Part shown: in pieces, positions 1-8,365 of the stretch | Position numbering within the stretch: position 1 is the stretch's first letter | How the letters are laid out: each line of letters starts with the position of its first letter | NCBI GenBank assembly: GCA_947565305.1 | Contig: CANOFO010000006.1 | Span: forward strand, 1-54,254 | Source: an uncultured Lachnospiraceae bacterium | GTDB taxonomy: Bacteria > Bacillota > Clostridia > Lachnospirales > Lachnospiraceae | Direction of reading: 5' to 3' | DNA: 54,254 bases | Position numbers and translations under genes: made by a program | Notes under the pieces: model-generated | Told to the model about the DNA's origin: nothing | The model's input: the letters and a program-made list of their open reading frames with translations, nothing else | The model's database searches: none

Positions 1-1
1 A

Positions 2-109
2 AAGACTGGTGCACAGCAAGAAAATCCAGGCCTGGTTGTTGAAGAAAATGGAGAAATCGGCGGAACGACTCATAAGCATAAGATATTTCATTCAGAATCA
101 GAGAAATAG
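2..109 (+). CDS. C-terminal end of an unidentified protein, cut by the window edge (tentative)
   Basis: An open frame runs from the first bases of the window to a TAG stop at 107-109 and would encode 35 residues rich in Glu, Lys and His. No start lies inside the window and no family is recognisable, so this may be the tail of a plus-strand gene or a chance open frame. From 110 to about 330 I see no further coding sequence. Confidence 0.3.
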   Translation, partial: KTGAQQENPGLVVEENGEIGGTTHKHKIFHSESEK

Positions 110-330
110 CATTTGTAAGAGCAGTACTTTCAGAAGAAGATTTGAAAACTAGCAATAGAAATCAGAATTTTCGTAACGAATCCCTGAAACAGAATGAAAA
201 TTAACGTATGCACTTCCAGCCGGTAACGTACAGATATGGATACATACAAATATTCAGTGGCGACAAAATTTCGGAAGAAAATTTGAGATTTCAGAAAGAA
301 AGAGGAAAGTCCCATGGACAGCATAGTTTA

Positions 331-370
331 AAAGGCTGCATTTGATAATTAAATATCAATGCAGCCTTTT
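331..370. terminator. Bidirectional intrinsic terminator downstream of proS
   Basis: A long stem (AAAGGCTGCAT... paired with ...ATGCAGCCTTT, extended by TTGATA/TATCAA with one bulged T) is flanked by T runs on both strands. It sits 25 bp past the proS stop and would also stop plus-strand transcription coming from the left edge. Confidence 0.85.
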
Positions 371-394
371 ACCGTACTTCTTATTCTTCTATCC

Positions 395-1837
395 TTAATA
401 TGCTTTTCCCCAGTAAACCAACTTATGCGCTGGCTTTCCACAGCAGACACATACGTCTGAAATTGCTTCTTCCTCCTCCAAAGGCATACAACGTGATGTT
501 GCCGTAGTATCTTCCTTTATCTTAATCTCACATTCCTCGTTGCCACACCACATCGCACGGATAAAACCGGGTTTATTTTCCACTGCATCTTTAAACGCGG
601 CATAAGACTTCACTTCTGAAATATGGGATTCCAGATGGGCTTTGGCACGCGCATACATGTCTTTCTGAATATCTTGCAAAAGCTTCTCTGCAGTCTCTGC
701 CACCTGCTCAAGGGCACATTCGATTTTTTCACGCGTATCACGGCGAACCAGGACACATTTTCCGACTTCTATATCCTTGGGTCCCAGCTCTACACGGATA
801 GGAATGCCACGCATCTCCTGTTCCGAGAATTTCCATCCAGGACTCTTCTCGCTGTCATCCATCTTCACACGAATTCCGGCCTTTTTCAGAATTTCCCTCA
901 ACTCTGCCGAATTATCCAAGACGCCTTCTTTATGCTGCTGGATAGGAATAACCATAACCTGCGTGGGCGCAATGCGCGGAGGCAATACAAGACCTGAATC
1001 ATCACCATGTACCATAATAATCGCTCCAATCAGGCGGGTCGTCATACCCCACGAGGTCTGATGTACATACTGTAATTTATTATCGCGGTCTGTATACTGG
1101 ATATCAAACGCTTTGGCAAATCCATCGCCAAAATTGTGGCTGGTTCCAGACTGGAGCGCCTTGCCATCATGCATCAATGCCTCAATCGTGTAGGTAGCCT
1201 CTGCTCCTGCAAACTTTTCTTTGTCCGTCTTCTTCCCGCGGACAACTGGCATTGCCAACACTTCCTCACAAAAGTCCGCATACAGGTTGAGCATCTGAAT
1301 CGTGCGCTCTTCTGCTTCCTCAGCAGTTGCATGTGCCGTATGTCCCTCCTGCCATAAAAACTCCCGGGAACGCAGGAACGGCCTGGTCTCCTTCTCCCAA
1401 CGCACTACGGAGCACCACTGATTATAGCACTTGGGCAGGTCTCGGTAGGACTGGATATCATTTGCGTAGAAATCACAAAACAGCGTTTCCGATGTGGGTC
1501 TGACACACATCCTCTCCTGCAACGGATTTAAACCGCCATGAGTTACCCAGGCAACCTCCGGCGCAAACCCCTCCACATGGTCTTTCTCTTTCTGGAGCAG
1601 ACTTTCTGGGATAAACATGGGCATATAAACATTTTCTACCCCTGTCTCCTTAAATCTCCGGTCCAGTTCATTCTGGATATTCTCCCAGATTGCATACCCT
1701 GCTGGCTTGATGACCATGCAGCCTTTCACGCTGGAATAATCAATCAATTCTGCTTTCTTTACCACATCCGTATACCATTGTGCAAAGTCGGTATCCATAG
1801 ATGTGATGGCTTCCACTAACTTCTTGTCCTTCGCCAT
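395..1837 (-). CDS. proS: Prolyl-tRNA synthetase, short archaeal/eukaryote-like type
   Basis: Class II aminoacyl-tRNA synthetase that charges tRNA-Pro in the cytoplasm. The sequence shows the class II core in order: motif 2 with [13 protein letters not shown] near residue 160, a motif 3 region with [10 protein letters not shown] near residue 290, an anticodon-binding domain, and a C-terminal zinc-type domain (CGNEEC ... CVCCGKPA) ending in the typical aromatic tail KLVYWGKAY. At about 480 residues it lacks the large editing insertion of bacterial-type ProRS, which is characteristic of the archaeal-like form found in many Clostridia. An upstream GTG could add three residues, but the ATG at 1837 is spaced correctly from the AAGGAG ribosome binding site, so I chose that. 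Expression is very likely controlled by the T-box leader at 2085-2380. Confidence 0.95.
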   Translation of the reverse strand: MAKDKKLVEAITSMDTDFAQWYTDVVKKAELIDYSSVKGCMVIKPAGYAIWENIQNELDRRFKETGVENVYMPMFIPESLLQKEKDHVEGFAPEVAWVTHGGLNPLQERMCVRPTSETLFCDFYANDIQSYRDLPKCYNQWCSVVRWEKETRPFLRSREFLWQEGHTAHATAEEAEERTIQMLNLYADFCEEVLAMPVVRGKKTDKEKFAGAEATYTIEALMHDGKALQSGTSHNFGDGFAKAFDIQYTDRDNKLQYVHQTSWGMTTRLIGAIIMVHGDDSGLVLPPRIAPTQVMVIPIQQHKEGVLDNSAELREILKKAGIRVKMDDSEKSPGWKFSEQEMRGIPIRVELGPKDIEVGKCVLVRRDTREKIECALEQVAETAEKLLQDIQKDMYARAKAHLESHISEVKSYAAFKDAVENKPGFIRAMWCGNEECEIKIKEDTTATSRCMPLEEEEAISDVCVCCGKPAHKLVYWGKAY

Positions 1838-1890
1838 AAATTTCACTCTCCTTTTCTATCGTTTTGTGCGAGTGTGCATATTATTTTTAT

Positions 1891-1941
1891 CTTATAGGAA
1901 GACACTTTCACGTTTTCGCGTGACAAAGTCTTTCCTATAAG
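1891..1941. repeat. Near-perfect 51-bp palindrome in the proS leader
   Basis: CTTATAGGAA at the left and TTCCTATAAG at the right close a long hairpin whose inner arms (GACACTTTCACG / CGTGACAAAGTC) also largely pair around a TTTTCG loop. On the minus strand it is not followed by a T run, so it is not an obvious terminator. It abuts the inverted-repeat element at 1942-2081. Confidence 0.7.
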
Positions 1942-2081
1942 GATTAGGGTGTCAAAAGATTGGAAATAAATATGATATTGGCGATTTGTACAAATGGGTA
2001 CAAAAAGCAGCGTTTGTATTTATTTGTGCAAATTGCTCGCAGGAATAAAGATTTAAAAATTTGCCTTTTGACACCCTAATC
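1942..2081. repeat. 140-bp element bounded by perfect 17-bp inverted repeats
   Basis: GATTAGGGTGTCAAAAG (1942-1958) is perfectly inverted at 2065-2081. The interior is AT-rich and carries no gene. The element lies between the T-box terminator and proS, so proS mRNA must cross it. Size and termini suit a MITE, but I could not recognise a clear target-site duplication, and a long-range RNA stem is an equally valid reading. Confidence 0.6.
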
Positions 2082-2084
2082 ATA

Positions 2085-2380
2085 AAAGATAAAAACGCCG
2101 GCTTCCAATCCCTATAGGGACCGGAATACCGGCGGTACCACCCTGATTAATGCACACTTGTCATTCTCTCAATAGCCTTAACGCAGCCATACGGCGCACT
2201 TCCATACGCAGCTCCAAGGCGGGTTCAGGATATTGGTATGGAAAATCTCTCACCTGTGATTTCCTCTCTGTGCATCTTCTTATCCCTACTATTCCTCTTC
2301 AATGCTTTTCCTATATTTCTGGACAATGGCACGTTCCCCCCTGAAACAGATTACGAATGTGCCAACACGCCAGATACATA
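2085..2380 (-). promoter_or_regulatory. T-box leader, proline type, controlling proS
   Basis: Reading the minus strand, the leader has the Stem I distal signatures CAGAGAG and GGTGAGAG, a specifier region GAACCCGCC at about 2218-2226 compatible with a CCN (Pro) codon, the T-box sequence AGGGTGGTACCGCC at about 2131-2144, and then a GC-rich terminator hairpin (GCCGG...CCGGC followed by GTTTTTA, ending near 2087). In this RNA class uncharged tRNA stabilises an antiterminator through the T-box bulge and permits read-through. The downstream aminoacyl-tRNA synthetase is ProRS, which agrees with the specifier. The leader ends about 250 bp before the proS start, an unusually long gap filled by two repeats. 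Confidence 0.9.
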
Positions 2381-2385
2381 CGGCT

Positions 2386-2414
2386 ATTCTAAAATAATTT
2401 CCTCAGATTGTCAA
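2386..2414 (-). promoter_or_regulatory. Sigma-A promoter of the proS T-box leader
   Basis: TTGACA (2409-2414), 17 bp, TAGAAT (2386-2391) on the minus strand. The -35 element overlaps the end of the upstream permease gene. Confidence 0.8.
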
Positions 2415-3434
2415 GTAAATTTCGCGAATCAGTATATAAGAGAGCGGTCCTAAAGCGAATCCCCACAGTCCATATACTCCAAGCCCCACATAGATGCTGA
2501 CTATGACAGACAGGGGATGCATCCCTAGCTTATTTCCCAGAAGTTTTGGCTCCAGAATTTCTCGCAAAATGCTGCATATCGTATAGATTACCGTATAGAT
2601 TGCCGCCAGCATATACTCACCTTGAAGCATTTCAATCAGCGCCCAGGGCACAAAAATGGTTCCCGTCCCCAAAAATGGCATGGCATCGCAGATTCCTATG
2701 CCGCAGCCTGTCAGCAGTGCATATTCATTGCCCGACAGATACAGGCCTATTACACAGACTGCCGTGATAATCAACATAATGATAAACTGTGCCTTCAGGT
2801 AAGCGCCGCCCGCCTCATACGTCCTCCGGCAGACTTTCAGCCCCATCTGACCAATAGGATGGTTCTGCAGGGACGACTTTATTTTCCGATAATCTTTTAA
2901 TATCAGGACCGTGCTGATGATAATGACAAAGCAGATTCCCACCCAGATAAACATGCTTTTAGCATAGGAAATTGTTCCGTTCATCAGCGCTGGAACCACA
3001 TTCGTCTTCACATGCTGCATAAGCCCCGGAAGCTGCCTTTGCACATTTTCCTCAATATCTTTCGCCTGTATTCCGGTAAAGACTTCAACCTGGCAGCAGC
3101 ACTCACGGAAAAAATCTCCCGCCTGGCGCTTATACATATCCATATTAGCTACCACCGTTTTCAGCTGTCCGAGCAAAGTTCCCACAAACAGAACCACTAA
3201 AAATCCAAGCACCAAAAATAACAGGCCCACTAACAGCGTTGACCAGATGCCTCTTTTCCATATCAATTTATTTTCCAGCTTTTCCACTAAAGGATTCAAG
3301 AGCTTCGCCAGCAAAAAAGCAATAAAAAAGGGAACTACCAGCGGCAGCAGCCAACGGAGGCAGACATAGACAGCCAAGGTAATTCCCAAAATTTTCCCTA
3401 TTTTCCGCATACTTTCTTTCACATCATTCCGCAT
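2403..3434 (-). CDS. ytvI: AI-2E/PerM family permease, YtvI-like sporulation membrane protein
   Basis: A 343-residue integral membrane protein with about eight hydrophobic segments. Paired helices near the N-terminus (roughly residues 15-75) flank a KLLNPLVEKLEN loop, followed by a soluble stretch and a second block of helices ending in LGPLSYILIREIYL. That layout is the AI-2E transporter (UPF0118) family. The length and the sporulation context nearby (dpaAB) suggest the YtvI branch, which is made during sporulation in Bacillus; the substrate is unknown. The start is not well supported: no good ribosome binding site precedes the first ATG, and an internal Met nine residues in is possible. Confidence 0.8.
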   Translation of the reverse strand: MRNDVKESMRKIGKILGITLAVYVCLRWLLPLVVPFFIAFLLAKLLNPLVEKLENKLIWKRGIWSTLLVGLLFLVLGFLVVLFVGTLLGQLKTVVANMDMYKRQAGDFFRECCCQVEVFTGIQAKDIEENVQRQLPGLMQHVKTNVVPALMNGTISYAKSMFIWVGICFVIIISTVLILKDYRKIKSSLQNHPIGQMGLKVCRRTYEAGGAYLKAQFIIMLIITAVCVIGLYLSGNEYALLTGCGIGICDAMPFLGTGTIFVPWALIEMLQGEYMLAAIYTVIYTICSILREILEPKLLGNKLGMHPLSVIVSIYVGLGVYGLWGFALGPLSYILIREIYLTI

Positions 3435-3522
3435 GGAAACAGTATGCGCACTTGCGGTAAATTCTATTCCCCCTTCATGGCGCTAAACGCATTTCATAAT
3501 AAGTTTGCAATTACCCACTCTG

Positions 3523-4272
3523 TCACAGACCAAAATTAATCGATTGAAATGCCTGTCCCTGAGGCTCCACAGCAAATTCCACAGCCTTGCCAGTTACCGG
3601 GTGCACAAAAGTAATGTTGACAGCGCACAAGCCAATCGGGGCATCGCCATGGCTTCCGGGATTATATTTGCGGTCGCCTACCAGCGGATGCCCGGCATGT
3701 GCCATCTGTACCCGAATTTGATGATGCCTGCCAGTTACAAGATGCACCCGCACAAGGCTGACAGCACTGCCGGGTTGATTGCTGTCAGATGACTCCTGCG
3801 CCTGTCTGCTGTGCTGGCTGTTCACGACATAATCGCGTATATCAAATACATCCTCTACCTCATATGTGAGCCTTGCTTGTTTTGCCCCTGGCGTACCTTG
3901 CTTTACCACGCGCGAGGAATTCGTCTTCCTGTCATGCCAAAGATAATCCTCCAACACGCCGGACGATTCCGCAAATCTTCCCTCCGTCAATGCCAGGTAT
4001 GTTTTGTCCATATTCCTCTCGCGGGACTGACGGCTGAGTTCTGCTGCCATCCGCTGATTTCTGGCAAACACCATAATACCCTCCACCGGCTGGTCGAGAC
4101 GGTGCACTACAAATACCTGTAAATTCTCCTCGCCCTTTTCCATAAAATAATTACGCAGAAGGCTCACCATATCCAGCTGCGCCAGCTTTGCCGTCTGCAC
4201 CGGAATACCGGGCGGCTTGCGGCAAACTGCCAAATCCTGGTCTTCATATATAATTTCTATCTTCTGATTCAT
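3523..4272 (-). CDS. RluA-family RNA pseudouridine synthase
   Basis: Isomerises uridine to pseudouridine in rRNA or tRNA. The catalytic loop VVHRLDQPVEG carries the essential Asp, and the fold continues with LVRVHLVTGRHHQIRVQMAHAG and GHPLVGDRKYNPG, both typical of RluA enzymes. There is no N-terminal S4 domain, so it resembles the short stand-alone forms. The usual Thr-Ser/Thr after HRLDxx is Val-Glu here, a modest variation. A GTG overlapping the end of the response regulator is possible, but the ATG at 4272 has a GGAG site seven bases upstream and is preferred. Target position in RNA cannot be told from sequence. It is the last gene of the kinase/regulator unit. Confidence 0.85.
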   Translation of the reverse strand: MNQKIEIIYEDQDLAVCRKPPGIPVQTAKLAQLDMVSLLRNYFMEKGEENLQVFVVHRLDQPVEGIMVFARNQRMAAELSRQSRERNMDKTYLALTEGRFAESSGVLEDYLWHDRKTNSSRVVKQGTPGAKQARLTYEVEDVFDIRDYVVNSQHSRQAQESSDSNQPGSAVSLVRVHLVTGRHHQIRVQMAHAGHPLVGDRKYNPGSHGDAPIGLCAVNITFVHPVTGKAVEFAVEPQGQAFQSINFGL

Positions 4273-4286
4273 CAGGATTCTCCATA

Positions 4287-4976
4287 TCACACTTTAAAGC
4301 GGTATCCCACACCCCAAATAGTCTCGATATATTGAGGTTTTGCCGTATTCAGTTCTATCTTTTCGCGGATTTTCTTGATATGCACAGTCACCGTGGCAAT
4401 GTCGCCCACTGATTCCAAATCCCAAATCCTGCTAAACAGTTCTTCTTTGCTGAAGACGCGGTTGGGATTCTGTGCAAGAAATGACAGAAGGTCAAATTCT
4501 TTGGTGGTAAACTGTTTTTCTTCTTCATTGACCCATACTCGCCTTGCAGTCTTATCAATCTTAAGGCCACGAATCTCCACGATATCATTTTCCTGGACAT
4601 TGCTGTTGATTAACCGCTCATAGCGGGAAAGATGCGCTTTCACCCTGGCCACCAGTTCACTTGGGGAAAACGGCTTCGTAATGTAATCGTCTGCCCCCAG
4701 TCCCAGCCCGCGTATCTTGTCAATGTCATCCTTCTTCGCCGACACCATCAGAATCGGCGTATTCTTATTCTCACGGATTTTCTTACAGATTTCAAAACCG
4801 TCCACGCCCGGCAGCATCAGGTCCAAAATAAACATATCAAATTCTTCGCTTAACGCCCGCACGAGACCGCGTTCGCCATCATTCTCTACCTCCACGTCAA
4901 ACCCGCTCAATTCCAGATAATCCCTCTCTAAATCGGCAATTGCCACTTCATCCTCAATAATCAATACTTTACTCAA
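4287..4976 (-). CDS. OmpR/PhoB-family response regulator
   Basis: A 229-residue DNA-binding regulator. The N-terminal receiver domain has the acidic pair EDE near residue 8-10, the phosphoacceptor Asp52 in FILDLMLPG and the conserved Lys in ITKPFSP near residue 100. The C-terminal winged helix runs from about residue 130 to the end (TVTVHIKKIREKI ... IETIWGVGYRF). It overlaps the kinase gene by four bases, so the two are translationally coupled and form a cognate pair. The regulon is not deducible; the pseudouridine synthase just downstream is co-transcribed. Confidence 0.93.
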   Translation of the reverse strand: MSKVLIIEDEVAIADLERDYLELSGFDVEVENDGERGLVRALSEEFDMFILDLMLPGVDGFEICKKIRENKNTPILMVSAKKDDIDKIRGLGLGADDYITKPFSPSELVARVKAHLSRYERLINSNVQENDIVEIRGLKIDKTARRVWVNEEEKQFTTKEFDLLSFLAQNPNRVFSKEELFSRIWDLESVGDIATVTVHIKKIREKIELNTAKPQYIETIWGVGYRFKV

Positions 4977-6475
4977 CTTATTACCTCCTGATATTTCCGA
5001 ATTACAAAATACATGATTGTGCCTGTACCCTCCTTGCTATTCGCCCATATCTTACCTCCATGGTCTTCAATAATCTTCTTCACAATGGACAGCCCGATTC
5101 CGCTGCCGCCGGTAGAAGAATTCCTGGAGGCATCCGCGCGGTAAAAACGGTCGAAAATATAAGGCAGGTCTTTGGCAGGAATCCCTTTTCCATTGTCCTC
5201 AAATTCAATTTGGATGAAATCTCCCACATCACGTATTCGGATATTGATAAATCCCTGTTCCTTATCCAGGTATTTGATAGAATTGCTGATAATATTGTTA
5301 ATCACCCGCCGAAGCTGTTCCGGGTCCGCAATAATCAGCACATCGCGGTCCGCATAGTCAATGTAATTCAGGCGGATATTCTTAGCTTCTAAGTCCAGCC
5401 CCACTTCTTCCACACAATCCTCAAAGTAGTCTGCCACATTGATACGGCTGAAGTTATAGGGAACGCGGTTGGTATCTATCTTAGAATATAAAGTCAGCTC
5501 ATTAATCAGCGTGTCCATCTCATTTGCCTTATTGTATATGGTGCGGATATACTTGTCCCGCTTCTGGGGCGTATCCGCCACGCCATCCATAATGCCCTCC
5601 ACATACCCTTTTATCGCGGTAATCGGCGTTTTTAAATCGTGGGAAATATTGCTGATAAGAACACGGTTCTCCTTCTCTCCCGCCAGCTTTTCTTCCTCAG
5701 ATTCCTTCAGGCGAAAACGCATTTCCTCAAAATTACGGCACAGTTCACCGATTTCATCCTTCCCTTCTGCCTCAACGGTAAAATCCAGATTTCCTGCCTT
5801 GATATTCTCCGTTGCCACCTGCAGCTTATGGATGGGATTGATAATCCCCTGATAAATCCATACCGTCAGCATTCCCGCCGTAAAAATCAGAATCAGCAGC
5901 ACGGAAATCATCAAATCCACCAAGATACCCTTGACATCCGGAAGCAGCTGTTCCAGGGAAGTAATAATAAAGACGCTCCCTTTGCTCCCATCTTGAAACG
6001 CCACGTCAATCTGCTTTATCAGCGCCTGTTCCTCTCCTTCCATATAAAATCCGGAGCCTGCACCCTGCAGAACATCGCTGTCATATTCCGGCAGGTTCTG
6101 CTTGAGTTTATCATCTGATTCTCCATTGCCCTCATAAATCAATTCTTCTCCGCGCCTCACAACAAGATAAGAATACCTGGCTTCCAATTCCCGGTTTATT
6201 TCGTCCAGATACGCCTTGTCTTCCAGCTTCTCAGGAGTCTCTCCCGCCACTCTCTGCAGTTTTTCATATGTCGACTTCGTAAAACGGCTGAGCGCCTCAA
6301 AAGAATTCACAAAATAATCATATGCATTGCCATCCGTATCATAAATCTGCCGCATGGCCCGCATCTGATACTTTCCAAATCCCCACATAGTGGCTCCTGC
6401 CAGCAGCACCGGCACCAGTATGATAATAAAAAAAGAAATAATCAGCCTTGTCCGTAATTTCATGATAATTCTCAC
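4973..6475 (-). CDS. HAMP-containing sensor histidine kinase
   Basis: A 500-residue membrane kinase: first transmembrane helix about residues 8-32, an extracellular sensor of roughly 150 residues, second helix about 185-210, HAMP domain to about 265, HisKA with the phosphorylated His in SNISHDLKTPITAIKGY, then an HATPase with DNGKGIPAKDLPYIFDRFYR and GGSGIGLSIVKKI. It should phosphorylate the regulator whose gene overlaps its stop. The sensor region is not a recognised ligand domain. The start is a GTG at 6475; an ATG four codons in is possible. A -10 element TATAAT lies at 6513-6518 upstream. Confidence 0.92.
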   Translation of the reverse strand: MRIIMKLRTRLIISFFIIILVPVLLAGATMWGFGKYQMRAMRQIYDTDGNAYDYFVNSFEALSRFTKSTYEKLQRVAGETPEKLEDKAYLDEINRELEARYSYLVVRRGEELIYEGNGESDDKLKQNLPEYDSDVLQGAGSGFYMEGEEQALIKQIDVAFQDGSKGSVFIITSLEQLLPDVKGILVDLMISVLLILIFTAGMLTVWIYQGIINPIHKLQVATENIKAGNLDFTVEAEGKDEIGELCRNFEEMRFRLKESEEEKLAGEKENRVLISNISHDLKTPITAIKGYVEGIMDGVADTPQKRDKYIRTIYNKANEMDTLINELTLYSKIDTNRVPYNFSRINVADYFEDCVEEVGLDLEAKNIRLNYIDYADRDVLIIADPEQLRRVINNIISNSIKYLDKEQGFINIRIRDVGDFIQIEFEDNGKGIPAKDLPYIFDRFYRADASRNSSTGGSGIGLSIVKKIIEDHGGKIWANSKEGTGTIMYFVIRKYQEVIS

Positions 6476-6690
6476 ATTCCTGCCATAATAACAAATAATT
6501 TTACTCCTAACTATTATAGCAACGTTGTCCGAAAATTCCTATGGAAATTTTCTAAAAAGTCTAAAATTTATCTAAAAACATTTTACGATGGCTGGACAGG
6601 CTGTAACTATCCAATTCCCCCTCCAAGGTACAAACACATTTCTCTTCTTTTTTCATATATTGTAGGGATTATTTCTTTTCGAGGAAACTT

Positions 6691-7560
6691 ATGGAAGCAT
6701 CATCTATCACCATATTAGGTGGAGACCTGAGACAATGTTATGCGGCAGAATATCTGAATGCCCGGGGCTATGAAGTCATGTGCTGCCATACGCCCGACTT
6801 CCCATATCATCCAGAAATCCGACAGACCGACAATATAACTGAGGCCCTGGAACATCGCAGCCTGGTACTGGCGCCAACACCTTTGACGCGCGATAATATC
6901 CACCTGTTCCAGACAGAAAGCTACCCTCCCTGTTCCCTGGAAGATTTGTGGGATTCGCTGTCAGCAGACCATATATTTGCAGCACACAGCCTGTCTGAAA
7001 AATATCAGGAGCTTCTTAAAAAGATCGGCTGCCAGACTGTGATTTGGGGCAATTTCCCTCTATTCCAGACAGAAAATGCACGGCTCACGGCTGAGGGACT
7101 TCTCGCAGAAGTCATACGCTGTACGCCTTTTGCTCTATCTTCCGCTAATATATTGCTTCTCGGTTATGGGTGCTGTGGGAAAGAAATCGCCAGCGTTTTC
7201 CTTCCGTTATGCCAAAATATATATCTCATCGAACAGGATACTGCAAAAACAGGCGAAGCGGGATCAAAGGGCCTCTCTTCAGTCCGTGAAAAAGATTTCC
7301 CAAAAATTTTACCGCAGTGCCGGATTGTAATTAATACGGTACCTGCTTCCATCCTGGAGATATCGCATTTATCACAGCTGCACAGTTCCTGCCATATTTT
7401 TGACATTGCCTCTGCTCCTTTTGGTTTCCCAACAGATACTACGGAGAAATGTTTGCTGCCCTATTATCGGATTCCGGGCATTCCTGGACGTTTCTCCCCT
7501 GTCACCGCCGGCAGGATTATCGGCCAAACCATAGAAAGGATGACTGAACATGCTTTATGA
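6691..7560 (+). CDS. dpaA: Dipicolinate synthase subunit A
   Basis: With DpaB it makes dipicolinic acid from the lysine-pathway intermediate in the mother cell; Ca-DPA accumulates in the spore core. The 289-residue length is close to Bacillus SpoVFA. An N-terminal substrate-type domain is followed by a Rossmann fold with LLGYGCCGKEIASVF near residue 155, and a conserved ending with YRIPGIPGRFSPVTAGRIIG. The ATG is preceded by GAGGAA. Its 3' end overlaps dpaB by 11 bp, showing a two-gene operon. Presence of this pair marks the organism as an endospore former. The promoter (expected sigma-K type) could not be fixed with confidence. Confidence 0.93.
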   Translation: MEASSITILGGDLRQCYAAEYLNARGYEVMCCHTPDFPYHPEIRQTDNITEALEHRSLVLAPTPLTRDNIHLFQTESYPPCSLEDLWDSLSADHIFAAHSLSEKYQELLKKIGCQTVIWGNFPLFQTENARLTAEGLLAEVIRCTPFALSSANILLLGYGCCGKEIASVFLPLCQNIYLIEQDTAKTGEAGSKGLSSVREKDFPKILPQCRIVINTVPASILEISHLSQLHSSCHIFDIASAPFGFPTDTTEKCLLPYYRIPGIPGRFSPVTAGRIIGQTIERMTEHAL

Positions 7561-8149
7561 TTTTCATGACAAATCAATAGGAGTCGGCTTCACCGGTTCC
7601 TTTTGCACATATGAAAAAATATTTCTGGCATTGAAACACTTAAAAGAGACTGGCGCAAAACTTCTCCCGGTCTTTTCCCTGAATGCCTCTTCCCTGGACT
7701 CGCGTTTTGGCACAAGCGCATCTTTCCTCGAGCGCGCCAGGCAGCTTACCGGACACACGCCCATCACCACGATTCCGGCTGCTGAACCGATTGGTCCCAA
7801 AGGGCTGATGGATATCCTGGTGATTGCGCCCTGTACCGGAAACACGCTCTCCAAACTGGCAAATGGGATTTCTGACACTCCCGTGCTGATGGCAGCGAAA
7901 TCACACCTGCGCAACAACCGCCCTCTGGTGATTTCCCTGTCCACAAATGATGCCCTGGGAATGAATCTGAAAAATATCGGTATTCTCCTGAATACGAAAA
8001 ACATCTATTTCGTGCCCTTTGGGCAGGACGATTACCAGACAAAGCCAAATTCCATGACGGCTTTTACGGAGCTTCTGCCGGAGACCATCGACTGCGCACT
8101 GAACGGCAAGCAGATTCAGCCCGTCATCCGCAGCCCGCACGGCGCTTAA
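7550..8149 (+). CDS. dpaB: Dipicolinate synthase subunit B (flavoprotein family)
   Basis: A 199-residue protein of the flavin-prenyltransferase/decarboxylase-like flavoprotein fold, partner of DpaA. The N-terminus has GVGFTGSFCTYEKIF, then IAPCTGNTLSKLANGISDTPV near residues 90-110, and PLVISLSTNDALGMNLKNIG, all features of SpoVFB. The start ATG at 7550 lies inside the end of dpaA and has GAAAGGA upstream, pointing to coupled translation. It converges with the small DUF3006-like gene only 9 bp away, with no visible terminator between them. Confidence 0.93.
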   Translation: MLYDFHDKSIGVGFTGSFCTYEKIFLALKHLKETGAKLLPVFSLNASSLDSRFGTSASFLERARQLTGHTPITTIPAAEPIGPKGLMDILVIAPCTGNTLSKLANGISDTPVLMAAKSHLRNNRPLVISLSTNDALGMNLKNIGILLNTKNIYFVPFGQDDYQTKPNSMTAFTELLPETIDCALNGKQIQPVIRSPHGA

Positions 8150-8158
8150 GGTAAATGT

Positions 8159-8335
8159 TCATCTTATGGTGTACTCCATCATCTCATAATGGAGCTTTGT
8201 TCCCTCCGCTATTTCCGGGGGGAGCAATGCTCTGGCAACACATTTTTCCTCTTCCTGCGGCTGGTCCTCCTGCAGCAGATATGCATAGTCTCCATCAATC
8301 CGTACCACGGTATACTCTATTGGTCCTAAATTCAT
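8159..8335 (-). CDS. Small DUF3006-like protein
   Basis: A 58-residue acidic protein. The pattern VVRIDGDYAYLL, a short acidic hinge, then a Leu-Pro-Pro and EGTKLHYE resembles DUF3006, a small beta-rich domain of unknown role in Firmicutes. An earlier in-frame ATG at 8359 exists, but the ATG at 8335 follows a clear GAGGAG site at proper spacing. It begins 31 bp after the sigma-like gene and is probably cotranscribed with it. Function unknown. Confidence 0.65.
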   Translation of the reverse strand: MNLGPIEYTVVRIDGDYAYLLQEDQPQEEEKCVARALLPPEIAEGTKLHYEMMEYTIR

Positions 8336-8365
8336 CTCTGTTCTCCTCTCGCTTTCCATCTGATA

